From: Motacilla alba alba
Taxonomy: Eukaryota > Chordata > Aves > Passeriformes > Motacillidae
Length of the DNA: 64,000 bases
Assembly (NCBI RefSeq): GCF_015832195.1
Contig: NC_052026.1
Span: 11,953,619 to 12,017,618 of the forward strand
Reading direction: 5' to 3'
Below, one piece after another: positions 37,601-52,872 of this stretch. The translations under genes were made by a program, and so were the position numbers. A model generated the notes under the pieces. It saw only the letters and a list, made by a program, of their open reading frames with translations. It was not told the DNA's origin and did not search any database. The number at the start of each line of letters is the position of its first letter. The stretch's first letter is position 1.

Positions 37601-40600
37601 ACTGAGGAGTTTATTTGATCTACTCTCCTTGACTGAGACAAAAGATAGTAATTTCAAGAGCATTGTTTATCCATGAAGGAAAATCAGAGCTCAGGGACCT
37701 ATTTGTTTCTTTATCCCTTTAGTGAATAAAGACATAGACTGCTTGAACTGCTTGAACTGCTTTAACATCAAATTTCAAAGAATCAAAATATAAAAGTTCA
37801 CTTTCCAAATCTATTTCCTGAATTAAAATACATCTTTCAAATAAGGCAACATTAACATTTGGATAGCAAGCTCATCAAAACACATGATCCCACATTACAG
37901 ACAAATATGGATGTATATCTACAAGCACCTATACATAGCTCCTTTGTTACATATTCATTTCCATTCCTCACCTTTCTGTTCCCTCAGAGTTTTCAAGTTT
38001 GGGCTAAAGGTATATACTTGATCTGTTCTCATTTAGCATTCCTGACTTCCTTAATCTTCTTTTAGTTCATATTTTTCTATCCTTTCTCTCAAGTATCTGA
38101 AAATACAGAACATTAGATGAGTACATAGCAATGCAGAATAGTCAAATGTCTGTAGAGATCACAGCTTTCCCACAAGAGTATTACAAGTATAAATTGAATA
38201 CATATTTCACATATCATTCACAAATTGCTGTCTCCCCCTGCTCCACAGTGAAAGGAAGTAACACTTCAAAGAAAAACTGCCTCAGTAGTGTGAAATTTAT
38301 ATCTGCTATAAGGCCATTTATACTTGATTTCACATTTGATTTGAGTGTGACTCTATCATTTTCCTACCAGCAGTAGATATGACCTTTTAAAGGAATGACT
38401 GCGTAGGAGACACATGCTCCTTTCACATGAGTGATTCTTTATGACAGCTTTTCTCCACCCCTCCCAGCAGTGCCTTCATGTTTAAGCAGCTTCACTCTGA
38501 AGTTACTATAGCTATGCAACTCTTGCTCATTGTAGCCCTTAATAATTGCTTTCAATCTGGATAATGCTGTTGCCATATACTCTGTGCAAGGCTACACCTT
38601 AAACACCTAATAAAATGAAATTCATGTCAGAACAGCAAGGATTACTTCTGAACTGCTTGACTCAACGCAATTTTTTCATGGGCTGGTTATGAATAACAAG
38701 TGCTGCACAGGAGGGTTGTAGAAGCCCATCTCTTTTTCTCCTCATTACTCTTCCTCTGTGTGACACACACCAACATATGGCCACAGATGTAGTCCATGTG
38801 CCTCAGTTTGATATCCTTGAGATTATAAAAAGGCATGATTGGCAGAAGACTCACTGAGGATTCAGGACTCAGGATACTTGCTCCCACTTGACAATAGCAT
38901 GAAATTATATTTTAGCCATAATTCTGAAGACATCCTTTCAGCAAGGCTTTTGGAAGGGATGAGGATATACCTCCATTGATAAAGAACACACAAACCAGTT
39001 CTGGGTATATCAAGCCAACTCCAGCATCAGGCTTTGGTCCAAAAGTGGATCATGATTGAATTTTTCCTAGGGCATGCAGAAATTGCAAATGTGATGTAAA
39101 ATGCATTCCTGCAAAAGATGTGGTATTTCTTAGCATTTTCTCAAGAAGTGTCACTGGGATACTACAGGTATCAGCTGTGAAGGCAGCATTCAGCACAGAG
39201 CTAACTTGTTGCATTGAAGTTCATCAATGCTTCCTGTTAACCAGAGCCAATAGAAATCAGCAAATAAAAGACTCTCCTGGACCTTGTAAAAATTCATTTA
39301 CTAGTCATGAGTAGAGCATGGGTGATTTCCTATCAAAAGTTAAAGCACAAGTTTTATTGTCCTTACTTTTTATATAAATTAGCCATATTATACTTCCTGG
39401 ACTCTGGATCCATTCTGAATAAGGAATGCATTGCTAGTGTCATATTCAATGTAACCTATTCCTTTGCAATATTTAGATGCATTGTATTTCATCACAGAAA
39501 GCTATGCAGTGAAGGACATCTCTTACATTTATTTTCATTTTGAACTTCCCAAAACTGTGTCCTTTGCCCACTGCTAAAGGGTAGAATTATATTAATGGAA
39601 CATAACTGTCATTTAGTCTCTGCAAGGCCACACACTTAGGTATGCAGTCAAATCTGCTCTAGAGAGCTGCATTTCTGTTCAGCTCTGTAACTATGAACTT
39701 CTCCCATGAGATGCTCTAGAAGAGGTGAGTGAGACAGTGTCCCAGAGCAGTGCTCTGCACTTACTGCCTTACCTTCAAATCTAATGGTGTTAGCAACTGA
39801 ATCAACATCTCATACTGAGTTTTCTCCTCTGTACTCATTCAAAGAAATAATCCTAATTTGTATGTCGTTCAAGAAATAGTAGAAGTAACATTAAGCTGTA
39901 CCTTGACTACTTTGATGATTGGACCACTGAACTGATCTAACACTATTCAGACTTGCCAAGTCAATCTTATATGATGAACTTCATGTGAAGAGATTCTAGT
40001 TTTTGTTTGTTTTACAAAGTACTATTAAAGGAATCTCTGCTCAGAGTTGCGCAACATCTTCTGCCTCCTCTTTCTCTTTGCTTCCTTCAACTTAATTCTC
40101 ATAATTCTCCTTAATGTCCTGGGAAGACTTGACAGTCAAATTTTACCCAGTGATTAGACTTTTCCCTTTCCCTCCAGATTTGTGTGTTCTCTGGTCCAAT
40201 TTGAATTTTTTACCCTGGAGAGGAATATCAAAACAAGTAGATGTATCTGAAACTTACAGTAGGCATGTTCAAACAGTAATAAGTCTCACACTTCTTTTGC
40301 ACTACAAAGAAAACCACAGGATAATAAACTCATCCAATTTTAAGTATAAAATATGTATGTTTATATACATATAATAATGACATGTGGGAATCTGATACAA
40401 GACTTTCATAATATAGAGGTGATAGACAAAAGCCTCAAAGAGCCCTTGGATATTCTTCCCCTTTCCCTTTCCCTTTTTAAATTGTCATTTTTCTTTATAG
40501 CCCACCCAGAACTAGGTCAACATTGAAAACGCTCTTGGGCAGTGACTGCACAATAAACCCAAGGCAAGAGGACAAACATTCTCCTGCACAACTGTACAGT

Positions 40601-43600
40601 TTGTCTCAGAGAGGCAGGTGGAACAAAAGAATGTTTTAATTTGTTAGAAAATAAAAAAATCAGAGTATTTTACATGAACTACAGCTCAAAAAAGACAAAA
40701 ATAGAGGAAGATTTACAGTCCATAAAACATTCATCAGTAGCAGTACCTATGTCCTGTATGTTAAGTGGTAAATGTCCATTTATTTGTTCAGGGTAGCTTA
40801 CATCTTTACTTTTAACCCTCACAGCTGAGTAATAGAGCATCCTCTATTGAGGATGAACATTAGAGCTTGAACATTTTTTATTATGCAGATCATGTAGTCA
40901 AGCTATGATCCAGAAGGAAAACACAATTCAGCCATCATGTGGCCTAAAGCTAACAATTTTTCATACTTTGTGTGACTTGTAGCTTGCTAACACAGAATTA
41001 TGTTTGAAGAGCTGGCCAGGCAAAGGCCTATTCAGCCTCAGAGTAAGGAAAATGTTTCCAGACCTGGAGTAGATCAACAGCCATGTGTGACAACAGCCAC
41101 GTGTGACAGCATATTCAATAGCCTCAGCAGCATCGCTGAGAGAGTGCTGGACTAGCACTTATGAAACTGCTAAATTCATGGTGAACTGATGCACTGCTCT
41201 GCCACTTTTCCTCTTAGTGGGCAAGATGACTGCAAAACTGGCTGAGGGTGTTTAAATCTCTTTATGGTTTTTTTTTCATTGCATCGTAGAACCAAAAGAA
41301 ACTTCTACAACTTTCATATTGAGATAGTACCTAAGTCTAAAACTCTATCGGTTTGAATAGTTAACAGACAACAGGCTCACACGACCACCTGCAAATTTGA
41401 GTTGAATTCTGAACTTAAACTCTGTTGAGAAAAATCTGGAATTTGACACATGCCTTTTCAAGTAAAGCTTCTGAACACAACTTTTGAAGTTAAATACTAC
41501 AGCTAAGCTGGTTTAACAGCTTGGCATTGCCAGAAGTGGGAAGCTCTTGTTGTTTCCCCACACTTCTTTTTCCCAGCTTCATGTATCCCATCTCTTTGTA
41601 CCTGCTGTAGCTGAGGTCAGACTCTGGCTGAGCCAAAACCACTTGTTAATTCACCACTAAAACCCCTTTTGATCACCAACCAGACTGACTGGGTTCTGTT
41701 ACTGCCAGAGCCTACGTAAACAGAGGGACCACAGTCAGGAGAGAGAAAAATAGAGTCTCCTTTTAGCAAACCATAAGACTGGCCAAAGCCTCCCTTTCTT
41801 TACCTACACAATGTAAAAAGCTGATTTTGTGTTTTTAACCAGAGGTTCAGAACTTGTTTTGGCAAGTAAATTTTTGGGGGAATTTTTCGAAGCCTTGACT
41901 TCCTAACTATTCTTTAGCTAAACTAAGTCACAGTTTTGCAACTTTTTTCTTTTTGACAGTTGGCTGGGGCCAAAAATGTCATTTTAACTATAAGCTGCTT
42001 TCACAAGCACTGCTGTGAAGAGTAATCACCATGATTTCATGCCCTTACAGGGTCCTTCAAACAAATACTTTAGTGTGACAACAATGTAATCACAGACTTC
42101 TTAAGGAAATTCCTTTGCTGAAGTGCTGTGGCATTCATTTCAGTCAGTTTAGTACAGACCATATTGATCTAAAGACAAAAAAATAATGCACTTCAGATGC
42201 AGATACAGAAGGAGACAAAACAATAAAGTGACAGTAAGCACCAAATTCTTCACCAGTTAATGGGTCATGCAGTCATAGCTACTTAGCAGTATTTTGAAAT
42301 ATCCACAGCAACTACTTCAGCCTCTGGGTCATTGCAATTTTACATTTTCAAATATTTTGAGAGTGACAGCTAGAGCACAGAAGAAGGAAAAAGCTGTGGA
42401 AAAAAGAATTGTACAGCACTGTTCTTAAACTTGTTATACCATCAGTGCCTGAGACAGAAATTGATCTTGAACAAGAATGTCAGTGTTTCTTTCCCAGAAT
42501 ATCGCAAAAACCTGATGGTGTGAAGGGTAGATCTTTTCACTGCACCAGATGCACAACCATATGTATTTTGAGTGCTCCTTTCAGACAGTTCTTCACATGC
42601 ATCTCTAGCAGTATGCACAGACACACCCTTTTAACCAGCTCCTTTTTAAAGTATTACTTCAGTCAGCTACGAAGTGGTTCAGGTTTTCAAGAAAAGACTC
42701 CAATCTTATGGCTGGAATAGTCATTTTATAAACACCCTGTCCCCATTTGTTAACCAGCTTTGCTCATGAATAAGTACCATGCTGCATTTTTCCTCCCCAT
42801 CCCCACCTTTTAAGAACAAAAGCAGCCTCGGGCCATCGACTCTTCCCCATCACCCTTTTAATCTCTGAGAAACAGCTTCTTTCTCAATTGTTCTTGCTTA
42901 ACTAATGCAACATTTAACACCCCAGATGAATCAGCACTGAGCTGCAAGTAACCTTCTGACTACTGATCCTTCAGCTCCACAACACTCAATTAATGATGAA
43001 AATGCCTGGACTCCTGAGCTGCATTTTGGGAGGTCATTTTAGAGTCTACATTTGTCTGTGATACTTTCTCACCTCTTGTTCCTTTGAATCCAGAATTCCA
43101 GTACATGCAATTCATTTCTGTGATGTGGTGATTTCTGATTATCGGAACTCATGTCATCTGTGGTTTTTTTGCTCTTATCTGGGCAGATCCTAGGTGAGGT
43201 TTGAAGTTTAGGGGTTCAGAGTTTGGTACAATACTTACAGGAAATCCCTGTATGATATTACCAAGGATCACAAGGAAGCATTTGAAAAGGTATTGAAAAG
43301 ACAGCAGCTCCAGTCAGCAGAAAGTTTCTTGTTCTCATCCATCGGGACTAAACAAGAAAGTCAAGCAGATGATGGAAACAAGAGAACAGGTTTGTTACTA
43401 AACCTTTCCTCAACAATATGAATATGTATTTATTGGTACATACATACATATTTAAAATGTAAATTACAGAAGTATACACACACACACACCCCTTTTTTTT
43501 CCCCCAGCAGTTATTCCTTAGAGTGGACAAGGATGACATGCTTTTATATTTTTGCTGGGGCTCTAACTTGTTCCTGTGTGCCAATTTTCTTTTTTTCCAC

Positions 43601-43900
43601 CCCTCAGTTTCATCAAACAGAATAGCCTCTGTGTAATAGAAATAGCATCTGTCAGCAAGATAATGTCTTCAAGTGCTAACAATTTCAACCAGTAAATAAA
43701 ATAACCCAGAAATCAGAAAATTATTTAAAAAAAAATCTATTCTTTTGTCTCCCCATTATCCCATCCAGGAAGAACATGTCTTTTAGGCAAGTGCTCTGTG
43801 AATGTTTTCCCTCAGTCGTACACACGATCTCATCCACCCTGCTCAAGAGGCGAAGGTGGGGCTGTGTTTATTGAGCAGCCTCTAGTGGTTCCCCAAGGAG
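31666..43900. other. intergenic, no gene recognised
   Basis: Part of the roughly 33-kb gene desert between the two genes. AT-rich, with short homopolymers (for example near 33570 and 36548). A block at about 35.2-35.75 kb has promoter-like features (see findings). No coding exon could be identified. Confidence 0.55.
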
Positions 43901-45111
43901 CCACCCAAGGCTGTAATTGTGAGTGCTGCAGAGGCAGCAGGTACCTGCTCACACCTTGCACTCAGAGAAATGCTCTGAAATTGCCATCTTGCCTAGAACA
44001 CTGAGAAAACTGCTGAGCCTTTCTTTAGCCATCTCCAGTTTAACAGAGAAATTCTTCTAGCAATGAAAAATCTTTATTAGAAACCAATAATTATCTATTA
44101 CTGAGAATCTATTACTGAGAGATTCCTGCTTAGGCTGACAAAATCTTCATTCGTAAAAGAGGTGGTCCTTGGGCAGCAGCAATGTGAGTCGTTAATATAA
44201 TAAAAAAATGCCCAGCATATGAAAGACTGAATACATATTAATCATGAAAAAATAATTATAACATTAATTACAAAAAATTAAAATAGTTTCCTTTGTTTAT
44301 AATAATAAAATTAATTATAATGGCTTTCTAATTGTTGCCACTGCTTGTGTTTAAATACATAAACTTGGTGCTCTAATATTCCGCTAGCTTGAAAATGTAA
44401 AGAACTTCAAGCTTACACAGAAATTTTGGGGTCAGAAATTTGCAAACCCATATCTAACTATTTTGTGATGATAGACTGATATTAATGAATTTTTTTCCAA
44501 CTTTTAATATCAGTTTTTTCCACTAAATATCAAGAAAAGAAGATTCAGCAACATATATGTTAGTTCACATGTAAAAACTAGTGACCATCACAGCAAAGAA
44601 CAAAAGCTATATTTGAAGTATCTCCTTAATAATTCCTCTGACAACCGAAAACTTTAAATTCCAAAAAGCTCCAACCATTTTTTTTCAGCCCGGTTAGGAT
44701 TCTGAGAAAACATTTTTCAGCTGATTCTCTACATTTGCATCGTAAAACTCCTGTCGAAGCTCTTCCCACCAGTAATTAATTACTCAGTGCAACGGGCATG
44801 TTTTCACTACAGCCGAGATCCACCAACCCTGCCCCGAGGGGAGCGCAGCTGCCCCACCTGTCAGCATGCAAATATGTTTGGTATGCCCAGTCGCATTCAC
44901 AGCAAAGCCTGCAGCCCACTAACAGAAAGATTAAGGTTTCCTATTACTGTGAGGCACGTTTCCAGCAGATCAAAACAATGGACTAAAGGGGTACTCTGAA
45001 ACCAGGAAGCCAAATTTGCAAGATTTTACACTTTTACTGAAACTACTTTGAACCCCGAAAAGAAAAACTCCTTTTTTGAGTTTCTGAACCCCAGTACAGC
45101 TTGGGGTTTGA

Positions 45112-45147
45112 TTTTTTCTTTTTTTCTTTTTTTCTTTTTTTCTTTTT
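45112..45147. repeat. (T7C)n simple repeat
   Basis: About four and a half units of TTTTTTTC. Simple-sequence slippage in intergenic DNA. Confidence 0.9.
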
Positions 45148-48100
45148 AAATTTTTTCCAAATTGCAGAATTGCTTTTAGGTGAAAAAAAAAAAAAAAGCT
45201 TCACAATTTTAGATCATTGAATAATGTTCTGAAATAATATCTAATAAATCCAGTGTAATGAAATTATTTCAGAAGGCTTATTTGTACTGAGTTTAAGAAT
45301 ATTTCTGTAGTCATTGTTTTGTTCTCATTTTTGGTATCCCAGACTGGTGGTCTGGGAGAGCCTCACAAGGTGGGAAGTGCTAGGAAAGTTTGTCATCCAA
45401 GATCTGAGAAAAAAAAAATTATTAAATATCTGGATTCTCATCTTTCATTTTTGCCCCCATCTCATCCTTACCTTTACAGGCCTCAATGAGGCTGGCTCTC
45501 CACAGTCATTTTCACCTGTCATCCAATACTCCCAGCCGGATGCCAGTTTTTGCTGCCTGTTTATTTATGCCCAAACCTGTCTTTCACACTATCCCTTAAA
45601 TCTAGAAAACCCTGCTCAAATTAATTAGCATTCAACTTACCAACCTCAAGACATGTTTATACTCTGATGTTTACAGTAAACTGCCAGTTACAGTGGAGAG
45701 GAAGGTTGCATGCAGGGAATTTTGATACCATAAACACTGTTTCCTTCCAGCTTCAGGAAGTCTACTAAGTATGCAAATAACTGGACTTGTTTCTCTTTAT
45801 GGTTTATTATTTCTTCCACTAAATTAGCTGCTGCAGCTATTGAAATATGGCTGAAATAAATCTCAATGGATTGTTTGAAGATAACGGGACAGAAACCTGA
45901 CTATTGCTTTGTCTCTTCTGTTTGATACTCTCCTTGTATTAATTAATTTCCACGTGCCAGAAGCAAAGCTGTCTAATCAACATTAATACTCAGGTAGCAC
46001 TGTGCTTAATTCACCTTTAAAAAAATTTGTAGACACAAACTGATTTTAGCTGTATTCAGAAGCAAAGAAGTTTTTTTCCTTAAAACTGTTAGTAGGATAT
46101 TGTAAAATTTACATTTATCTGCCTTACTTTGGCAATGGACTTGAAGGACTAAAGCTTGCTCTTTTACTTCAATCCTCACTCCATATCCCAAGGGGAAAAC
46201 TCAGTCATCTGTAAAAAAGGAAAGGAAATGTAATAGACTGAACTCCATCAGATCAAATCAGCTTCACCACAATAAACCGATCTGATTCTATACTATATTA
46301 TGCAAGAAAGAAAATGAATCCCTGAAGTTTATAAGCAGAAATTCAGTATATCCCTGATTTGTAATGTATTTTCTGTGCATAGACACACACACACACAGAG
46401 GAAAAGGGCTGTTCCTAGCAGCAGTGAATCTTTGACATTCCTGCTCTACTCAGCAAGTGCTAAGAGACAGTGTACAAATAACAAACTTCATTATTGCAGC
46501 AGTGGCTCTCACAGCGTTAAAGGACGATTCACAGGCAACCACAAAATAAATTCATTATGTGTTTAGAAAGACTATTCAATTTGTGCATGAAGTCATGCAT
46601 TTATGAAGACGAGTCGAGAAAATAGACATACAAAATACTGAACAGAATAATCAGACTTCTCATGGTGTGGCCTCTGTTGTCAAATGCCGCTTGAGGCTGT
46701 TCTCATTTACAAGTTCAGGTCATGACAGAAGGAAAATTCATGGGATCGTTTTGCAAGACACAGGGTTAGCAGGACTTGTGTTAAGGCCTCATTGCTATAG
46801 TACCTCAAACCCATTTTTCTTCCAATATTTGATACTGGGAGTTTCCTTCCTTATGCACCAATGTGACAAAAGTGCTGTAAAACATCTCAAAGAAGGGACT
46901 TGAATGACTGAAAGATGTGGCTAAGGAAACAAGGGAAAAGGGAAACAAGAGGATGCATGTAAGAGAAAAAAAATTTCAAATTCAATATGAATGTTAATGT
47001 AATATGGATGTTACAATTGTCAGGAGAGAGATACAAAGAGAAAAAGATCAGTACACCAAAAACATCTGAGAAAGACAATCTAATGTGGAAAGAACTGCCA
47101 TGAAATCAGAGAGTCTTGACTGTTTTTCCAAATTACCTCCTGTGTTTCCAAAAAATTGTACAGAGTTTACTTAATCTACTACGTTTTCTGTCCATAAAAT
47201 CAGAAAGAATGCTTATCTGATAGGCAATTTGGGTACAGAAAAACCTGTAAGTAATCTTCTGGCCTATCAAGTTTCATGCACTAAAATGAGATCTCCTCAA
47301 CTGCTTCCAAACTCACATTCTCTGCAGCCAGCCCTCCATACCTCTGCTGGGCAGTGCCACAGCTCCCCTTTCCTTCCTTCCTCCCAGTCACAGCCCCAGG
47401 CTCCCTCCAGCCTCTGCTCCCAGCACTTTTCCCACACATCTGTTCCAAGGCACCTGTGTGACCTGTGGGCAGGAGGACACTGCTTGTTTGGGGGGGTACA
47501 GAACTGGAGAGAGTAAAGTCCTTGGGTGATAGAACCATCTTCTGAAACAAGTATTTGGCTACATCCATAACACCAGGAAAAGTCAAATCTCTGATTCAGC
47601 CTATTTGACAGGGGTTAAACAAATGAGTGAACAAGTTTGATGTGATAAAAAGTGTTGTCTCTTACTTTTCCTGAGGCTTTTTTCCTATTTGCTAGTGAAG
47701 TCTTGCTCCTTTGCAACCACCTGTGGTTGGTTTTGTTTTGTTTTGTTGTCTGGGGAAAAAACCCTGAAATAGGAAAAAGATATGTAATTGGAAAAATACC
47801 CCAAATAAAACACTGTACAGAAGGCAAGCAATTGTAAAGAGAACTACGTTGTCCTATAGCAACCAGCATTCACAGAAGAAAATTCAAGCAGACGTAGCCA
47901 AAGCAACTACAGAAGAATGCAAACATGATTCTGTAGCTAGAATACCAATAATGAGAACAAAAGATATACTGTTAATACAAATGATGGAATGAGAAGAATT
48001 GTAAACAAAGTCATTCACTGAAAGAAAGCATCAAATTAAACTTTCAGTGAATAAGTTAATTTTTTTTTTGTTTTGTTTTTAAAAGGCCCCACACCTGGAA

Positions 48101-50068
48101 ATGTAAATAAAAGGAATATTGAGAGAGAGATGCCACACAGAAAAGATTAACAATGGAAAAATAGTCATTGAAAGCCATAGAATATTTTCCAGCTTGCTGT
48201 GGAAGTTCGATTTAGAGTAAGGAAGATGAAGGCAGGGTATTTATACCACATTAAATTAAACCTTTAGTTTAAGAAAATAAATTGTGAAAATATTCTCCTT
48301 ATTTTTAAGTATAGTTGATAGACAAATAAGAGCTTCCCCTAAATTGCTTCAGGAACTACTTACTTCTCTCTACAGTTAAATAGGGAGTCCAGAGAGTGAC
48401 AAGAGGCTGAGCCAAATCAACAGTTCTTGGAGGGAGGGCACTGAGTCCTGTCCCCACCTTTCCAGCTCCTATTTCTTTTCTCCCACATGTTTCTTGTGTT
48501 GCCTCTGAAGTTTATCTGATTCATTTCAAGGTCAGGCAATAAAATTCACTAACTTGGCAAAAAATGTACACTTTGGAAGGTGGGCAAAGGTAACTTCTGT
48601 TGTTTTATCAGGTTGAACAACCTGCAGCCAGATGAGCTCCAGAGGTGGCTGGAGATCAGCAGGGGGATCACATAGCCAAGAGCAGTGTGGGTTACAGGAG
48701 AAGGGCAGAGGGAAGAGGGAAGTGCTTTCTGGCAACAATCAGCTTTTAGCTGACGTCAGCCAGTTTTGTAAATTAAGCACCTTAGTTAAATACATGAAGT
48801 TATGTGGAGAGAACTGTGCCCCTGCCATCCCTTATGTACACAGAGGAAGAGCCTTGGACTTGTATCTTCACATCCTTATGGTTCTTATTCATGTTAACCA
48901 AATCATCTCCCCAGAAGTTTACTAAAGCTGAATTAAGAATATTTTCCACTGCCAACCTCCCATGGGCTATTCCGCTCCATAGTACTTCTTTTTTATTATA
49001 GTACTGAAAGCATGACACAAGAGGAAGCTAGTATTTGATTTACACATTTCTCGGTTTTATTGAAAATCTCATTATGCTTTTTGGGTTTTATTTTTAGACT
49101 CAAAACCTTATATTATGCAAATAGATGCCAATCTGCATTTTCAAATTTTCATTTCTCAGTGGGGTTCTCTGTTTTCTTGTTTATAGAGCTTTTGGTTATA
49201 TATTTAAAAATTCCCTGATTCTTTAATATAGCTTATATATACTTCAATTTAGGCAAGTTTTGTGTGGTATTTACTAATTTTGTATGGTATTCAGATTAAA
49301 TTTAGCCAGTTTACAACTTTTTTTTTTCTATTTCTAATATCCAGGCTGCTTGCCCCTATTAAACAAAGTTTAAGCAAAAGTTGAAACAAGGATTCTACTG
49401 CCTGCAGGAACAGATGTACAAACAAGCTGCTACAGGGCATGCCAGGGTGTGAACACAGCACATCACATGCTCTGCAGAAGCTCTGCAACCTGTTCCTTCT
49501 CTGGTTTGTTATGACCTCTTTCTGCACAAATCTGCACTTTATGATGCCTTGTTAGCCAACAGGAATTTGTGTCTAATACACATTTATTCAGGCTACGTGA
49601 CCATGCTGGCCCTTTGTTCTAAATAGACAACATTTTCTTCTGGGAGTTCCAACTTTCCAATGTTTTCAGACAGCAGATGGATCTCATATTTCAACCACAC
49701 ACGCACATGGCAATAGCCTACATGTATAAAGAAACTTGTAGACCTCAGAAATCTCCTCATGAAGAGTAAATACACTTTAGGAAACCTTTCCAAAAGAAAA
49801 AAATCCTTGAAACCAGCTCTCTTTTGGGGCCAATTTTTATACTTTGGTTCCTTTGAAAATCTAAGCATTCAGCACATACTTAATTTCAAGCTTGGGAGTG
49901 GTCATATTAAGTCAATGAGGGGAAATAATGCATGCAACAGTTTTGCAGGAACAAACTCCTTGCACCATTAGTGATTTTCACTGCCTTTCTAAAAAAATTA
50001 TTTGATTGACTTTGGTAAATCAATCTATTTATACTGTGAAAATATGACACCCTCTGTACACCAATCTC

Positions 50069-50120
50069 TCCCTGTGTCTCCCAGAGTCTGTCCCTGTGTC
50101 TCCCAGAGTCTGTCCCTGTA
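50069..50120. repeat. 22-bp minisatellite, about 2.4 copies
   Basis: Bases 50069-50090 and 50091-50112 are identical 22-mers (TCCCTGTGTCTCCCAGAG plus TCTG), followed by the first seven bases of a third unit. Intergenic; flanked on the right by a short CA run. Confidence 0.9.
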
Positions 50121-52872
50121 CACAGGTGTGTGCACACACACACAAACTGTTCCTGTGTGCAGACTGGCTACCCATGCTGCTTGAGCAAAAGGTAAAATGA
50201 TGATTTGTTAGCTCATCAAACCTTTTCTGAACAGGTATCATTTTTCTCTGTGTTCTGGTGGATATGTAAATATTGCAGGTTCTAAAAGAAACAAACGCCA
50301 GAGGCACTGAGGTGGGTGTGTTACACAAAACTAAAGCTCAGAGAAAAGCTGGGTGGCACCTGCAGCAGCTGCCCAGCCCAACTGGCTGAGCTGAGTGACC
50401 TGGTGAGAAATGGAGAGCTGAGGGCACAATAACACACCAGCACTGCCAGGGGATTGTGCTTTCTAAATACAGTGATGCATCCTGGGCTGCCTGAGTTGGA
50501 GACATGTTTAAATTCCTGAAGAAAGCTGTCCTGAAACTGAGGCAGTACCTGAGAGAAATATGTTGTAGACTGAGAAAGAAATCCATTTTGAATTAATGTA
50601 TAAATGTAGCCTTCACCTTGGCTTCTTTGAAGTATAATTTGCCCAAAATTAAACTAATCCACGAAAATTCTGTCCTATTCTACCATGCTCATTGCATCTA
50701 TGTGGAAAATACACAATAATTTTGAAATGTAATTTTAGAAGTCTGATGTTAAAATCACAAATAATGACACAGCATACCAGAAAATACATCAGGGGTCTTA
50801 AATATATTAATAATTCTAAAAAGACATTTTCATGCTTCTAAGATATCTTACAGTAGCTTCTGGGCTCATTTCTAAACGAAGGGATAACTTGTGATGAACA
50901 CAAACCAACTATTTGTGTAGGATCTTCCATATAAATGAAGATTAACCTGAGATTTCAGTTTGACGTCTGAGACATGATGAAATCAAATACCTAAAATGCA
51001 GGGGTTCACTCTGGAAACTGTTATTTTTCAGTTCCTGCAAAATTATTTTTCCAGATTAAAATTGCTGTTTCAGATTGCTTTGTGCCTACATATTTCTTGT
51101 TTGCTTTTTTTTTTTTTTCTTAAAACATTTTTAGAAGCTTTTGCAACCAAAATATAGAAATTTTACTTTAATTAAGTTATGGGGAACTTTTTCTAGAAAG
51201 GCAATTATTTATAGCTTTAATATATGCTTCAGTCATTCCAACTGTGCCCTGAGGAAATGTTAATTTTTAAACTTTAATGTATTATTTTAATGTAACTTTC
51301 TCTGTTACTATTTCTGCCTTATTCTCAATTCAGGAAGCTACTTGGAAAACCCTACTAAGATAAATTCCATACTGGTTTAAGAAGTCTACCTTCCTTAAGA
51401 GCTCTGTTGAGGTACCTACCTAAGAAGTGTAAATTCCTATAGAATTTTTATCAATTGGATTTAAAAAAAAATCTAAGCATTTTGATAATAAAATTTTGAA
51501 GTGTTTTGCTCACTTGTGCAGTGTGATGATAATTTTGTTAGACTTATATTTAACTATGGTAATATATTATTACACTTATCTCACTCTTACAATGACATTA
51601 ATTGTGTAGCCTCGGGTACCTGCCTTCACCTTCTGTTTTCCTGACTGTAAACTAGGAACAATAACAGCACAGCCAGGAGTCACACACAGCCTCTCTGAGC
51701 TGCACAGGGGGCTTTGCTGGCAGTCAGGTCACCAAGGCATCCCCTCTAACCCATTTTCCCCTCTGGCTTTCCTTTTGAGGCATAATGAAACTTCTACAGG
51801 AATGTTTTATATTAAATACAAAACTGCACTCCTTACCCAATATCAACAACCATCTGAAGTTGCTATGAATGTGAATTCTACTCAGAAAAAAACACAAACA
51901 AAACTCTTCTTTTGAGATGCAGCTCTTGTTGGGGCATTAAAAGAGTGCCCTCCTGACCCTTGCTCATGTCCTGAGGCAGTAGATTGGGTTACTTCGTATC
52001 ATTGCCTTGGCTTGGATAACTGCTCATAAAGTTACAGAGTTTTAAAATTCCTGCAACACTACTTATTTCCACGAACACCTGCAGCTCTGGTTTCCATAGG
52101 CCAGTTCTAAATTCAGTAAAGAAATATTTCTTGTCTTTTACTGCCTTTCTTACTAAGGTTCCCCCTAATTTCTTGTGGACTGAATGGAGTCCTACCAATT
52201 TTGTTAACCACTGCAAAAAAGCAATTTTTTCATTTTCTGAACTTCCTTTTGTACTGATTAAAATCCTTCTCCCTTATATAATAAAAATAATATTAAAAAA
52301 ATTAATGCTGTATTACTTATTTGCTGTCATGTAATCATTAATTACACACCCAGAGCTAGAGTTTAAACAACAGATTTCAAAGATAATTAACTGTTTCAAA
52401 TTTGTACATGATGTTATAGAAAATGAGATAAATCTTTCATTTTTTTCTAGCATTGGATATTTTAGTTATTACCGTTTCTTTAATACTGCTCTTTGAAGAA
52501 TTGAACACACTATAATATTAAACAAAATATAGGAAGTTGCTAGCTCAAGAGGCTTATCTTTATCTTCTGATCAGAGAAATGAGATTGGTTTTCCTGCGGG
52601 TCTTTTTTGCATGTCTGTTTACTTTACAGCAAAGAACTGATCTAAGGCAGATTTCTACATCACAGCTACAGCTTTTACCAGTCATCAGAGATACATCATC
52701 CTTCTCCTTAAACAGGAATGATGGTGAGCTACTTTGTGGAAAGGGGAACCAGTAGAAAGAAAAGGAAGTGGTTTTGCCTCAAGCAGCCAAGGTGAAATGT
52801 ATGTTTACACTTACTCTGAAAGCAGGAAACTTCACTTCCCAAGCTTAGCAATGCCACACTGCGTGCTTATTT

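Larger units (their letters stand above)
43901..52860. other. intergenic, no gene recognised
   Basis: AT-rich desert with a C-rich block at about 47.29-47.48 kb, a 22-bp minisatellite at 50069 and two octamer motifs at 44733 and 44866. Open frames up to about 104 codons have no family resemblance. Confidence 0.55.

Noticed and set aside
41080..41110. Short repeat CAACAGCCATGTGTGA / CAACAGCCACGTGTGA
   Set aside because: Real but only two imperfect 15-16-bp copies; no evident significance.
43936..43949. 14-bp palindrome AGCAGGTACCTGCT
   Set aside because: Perfect but short; expected occasionally by chance in 64 kb.
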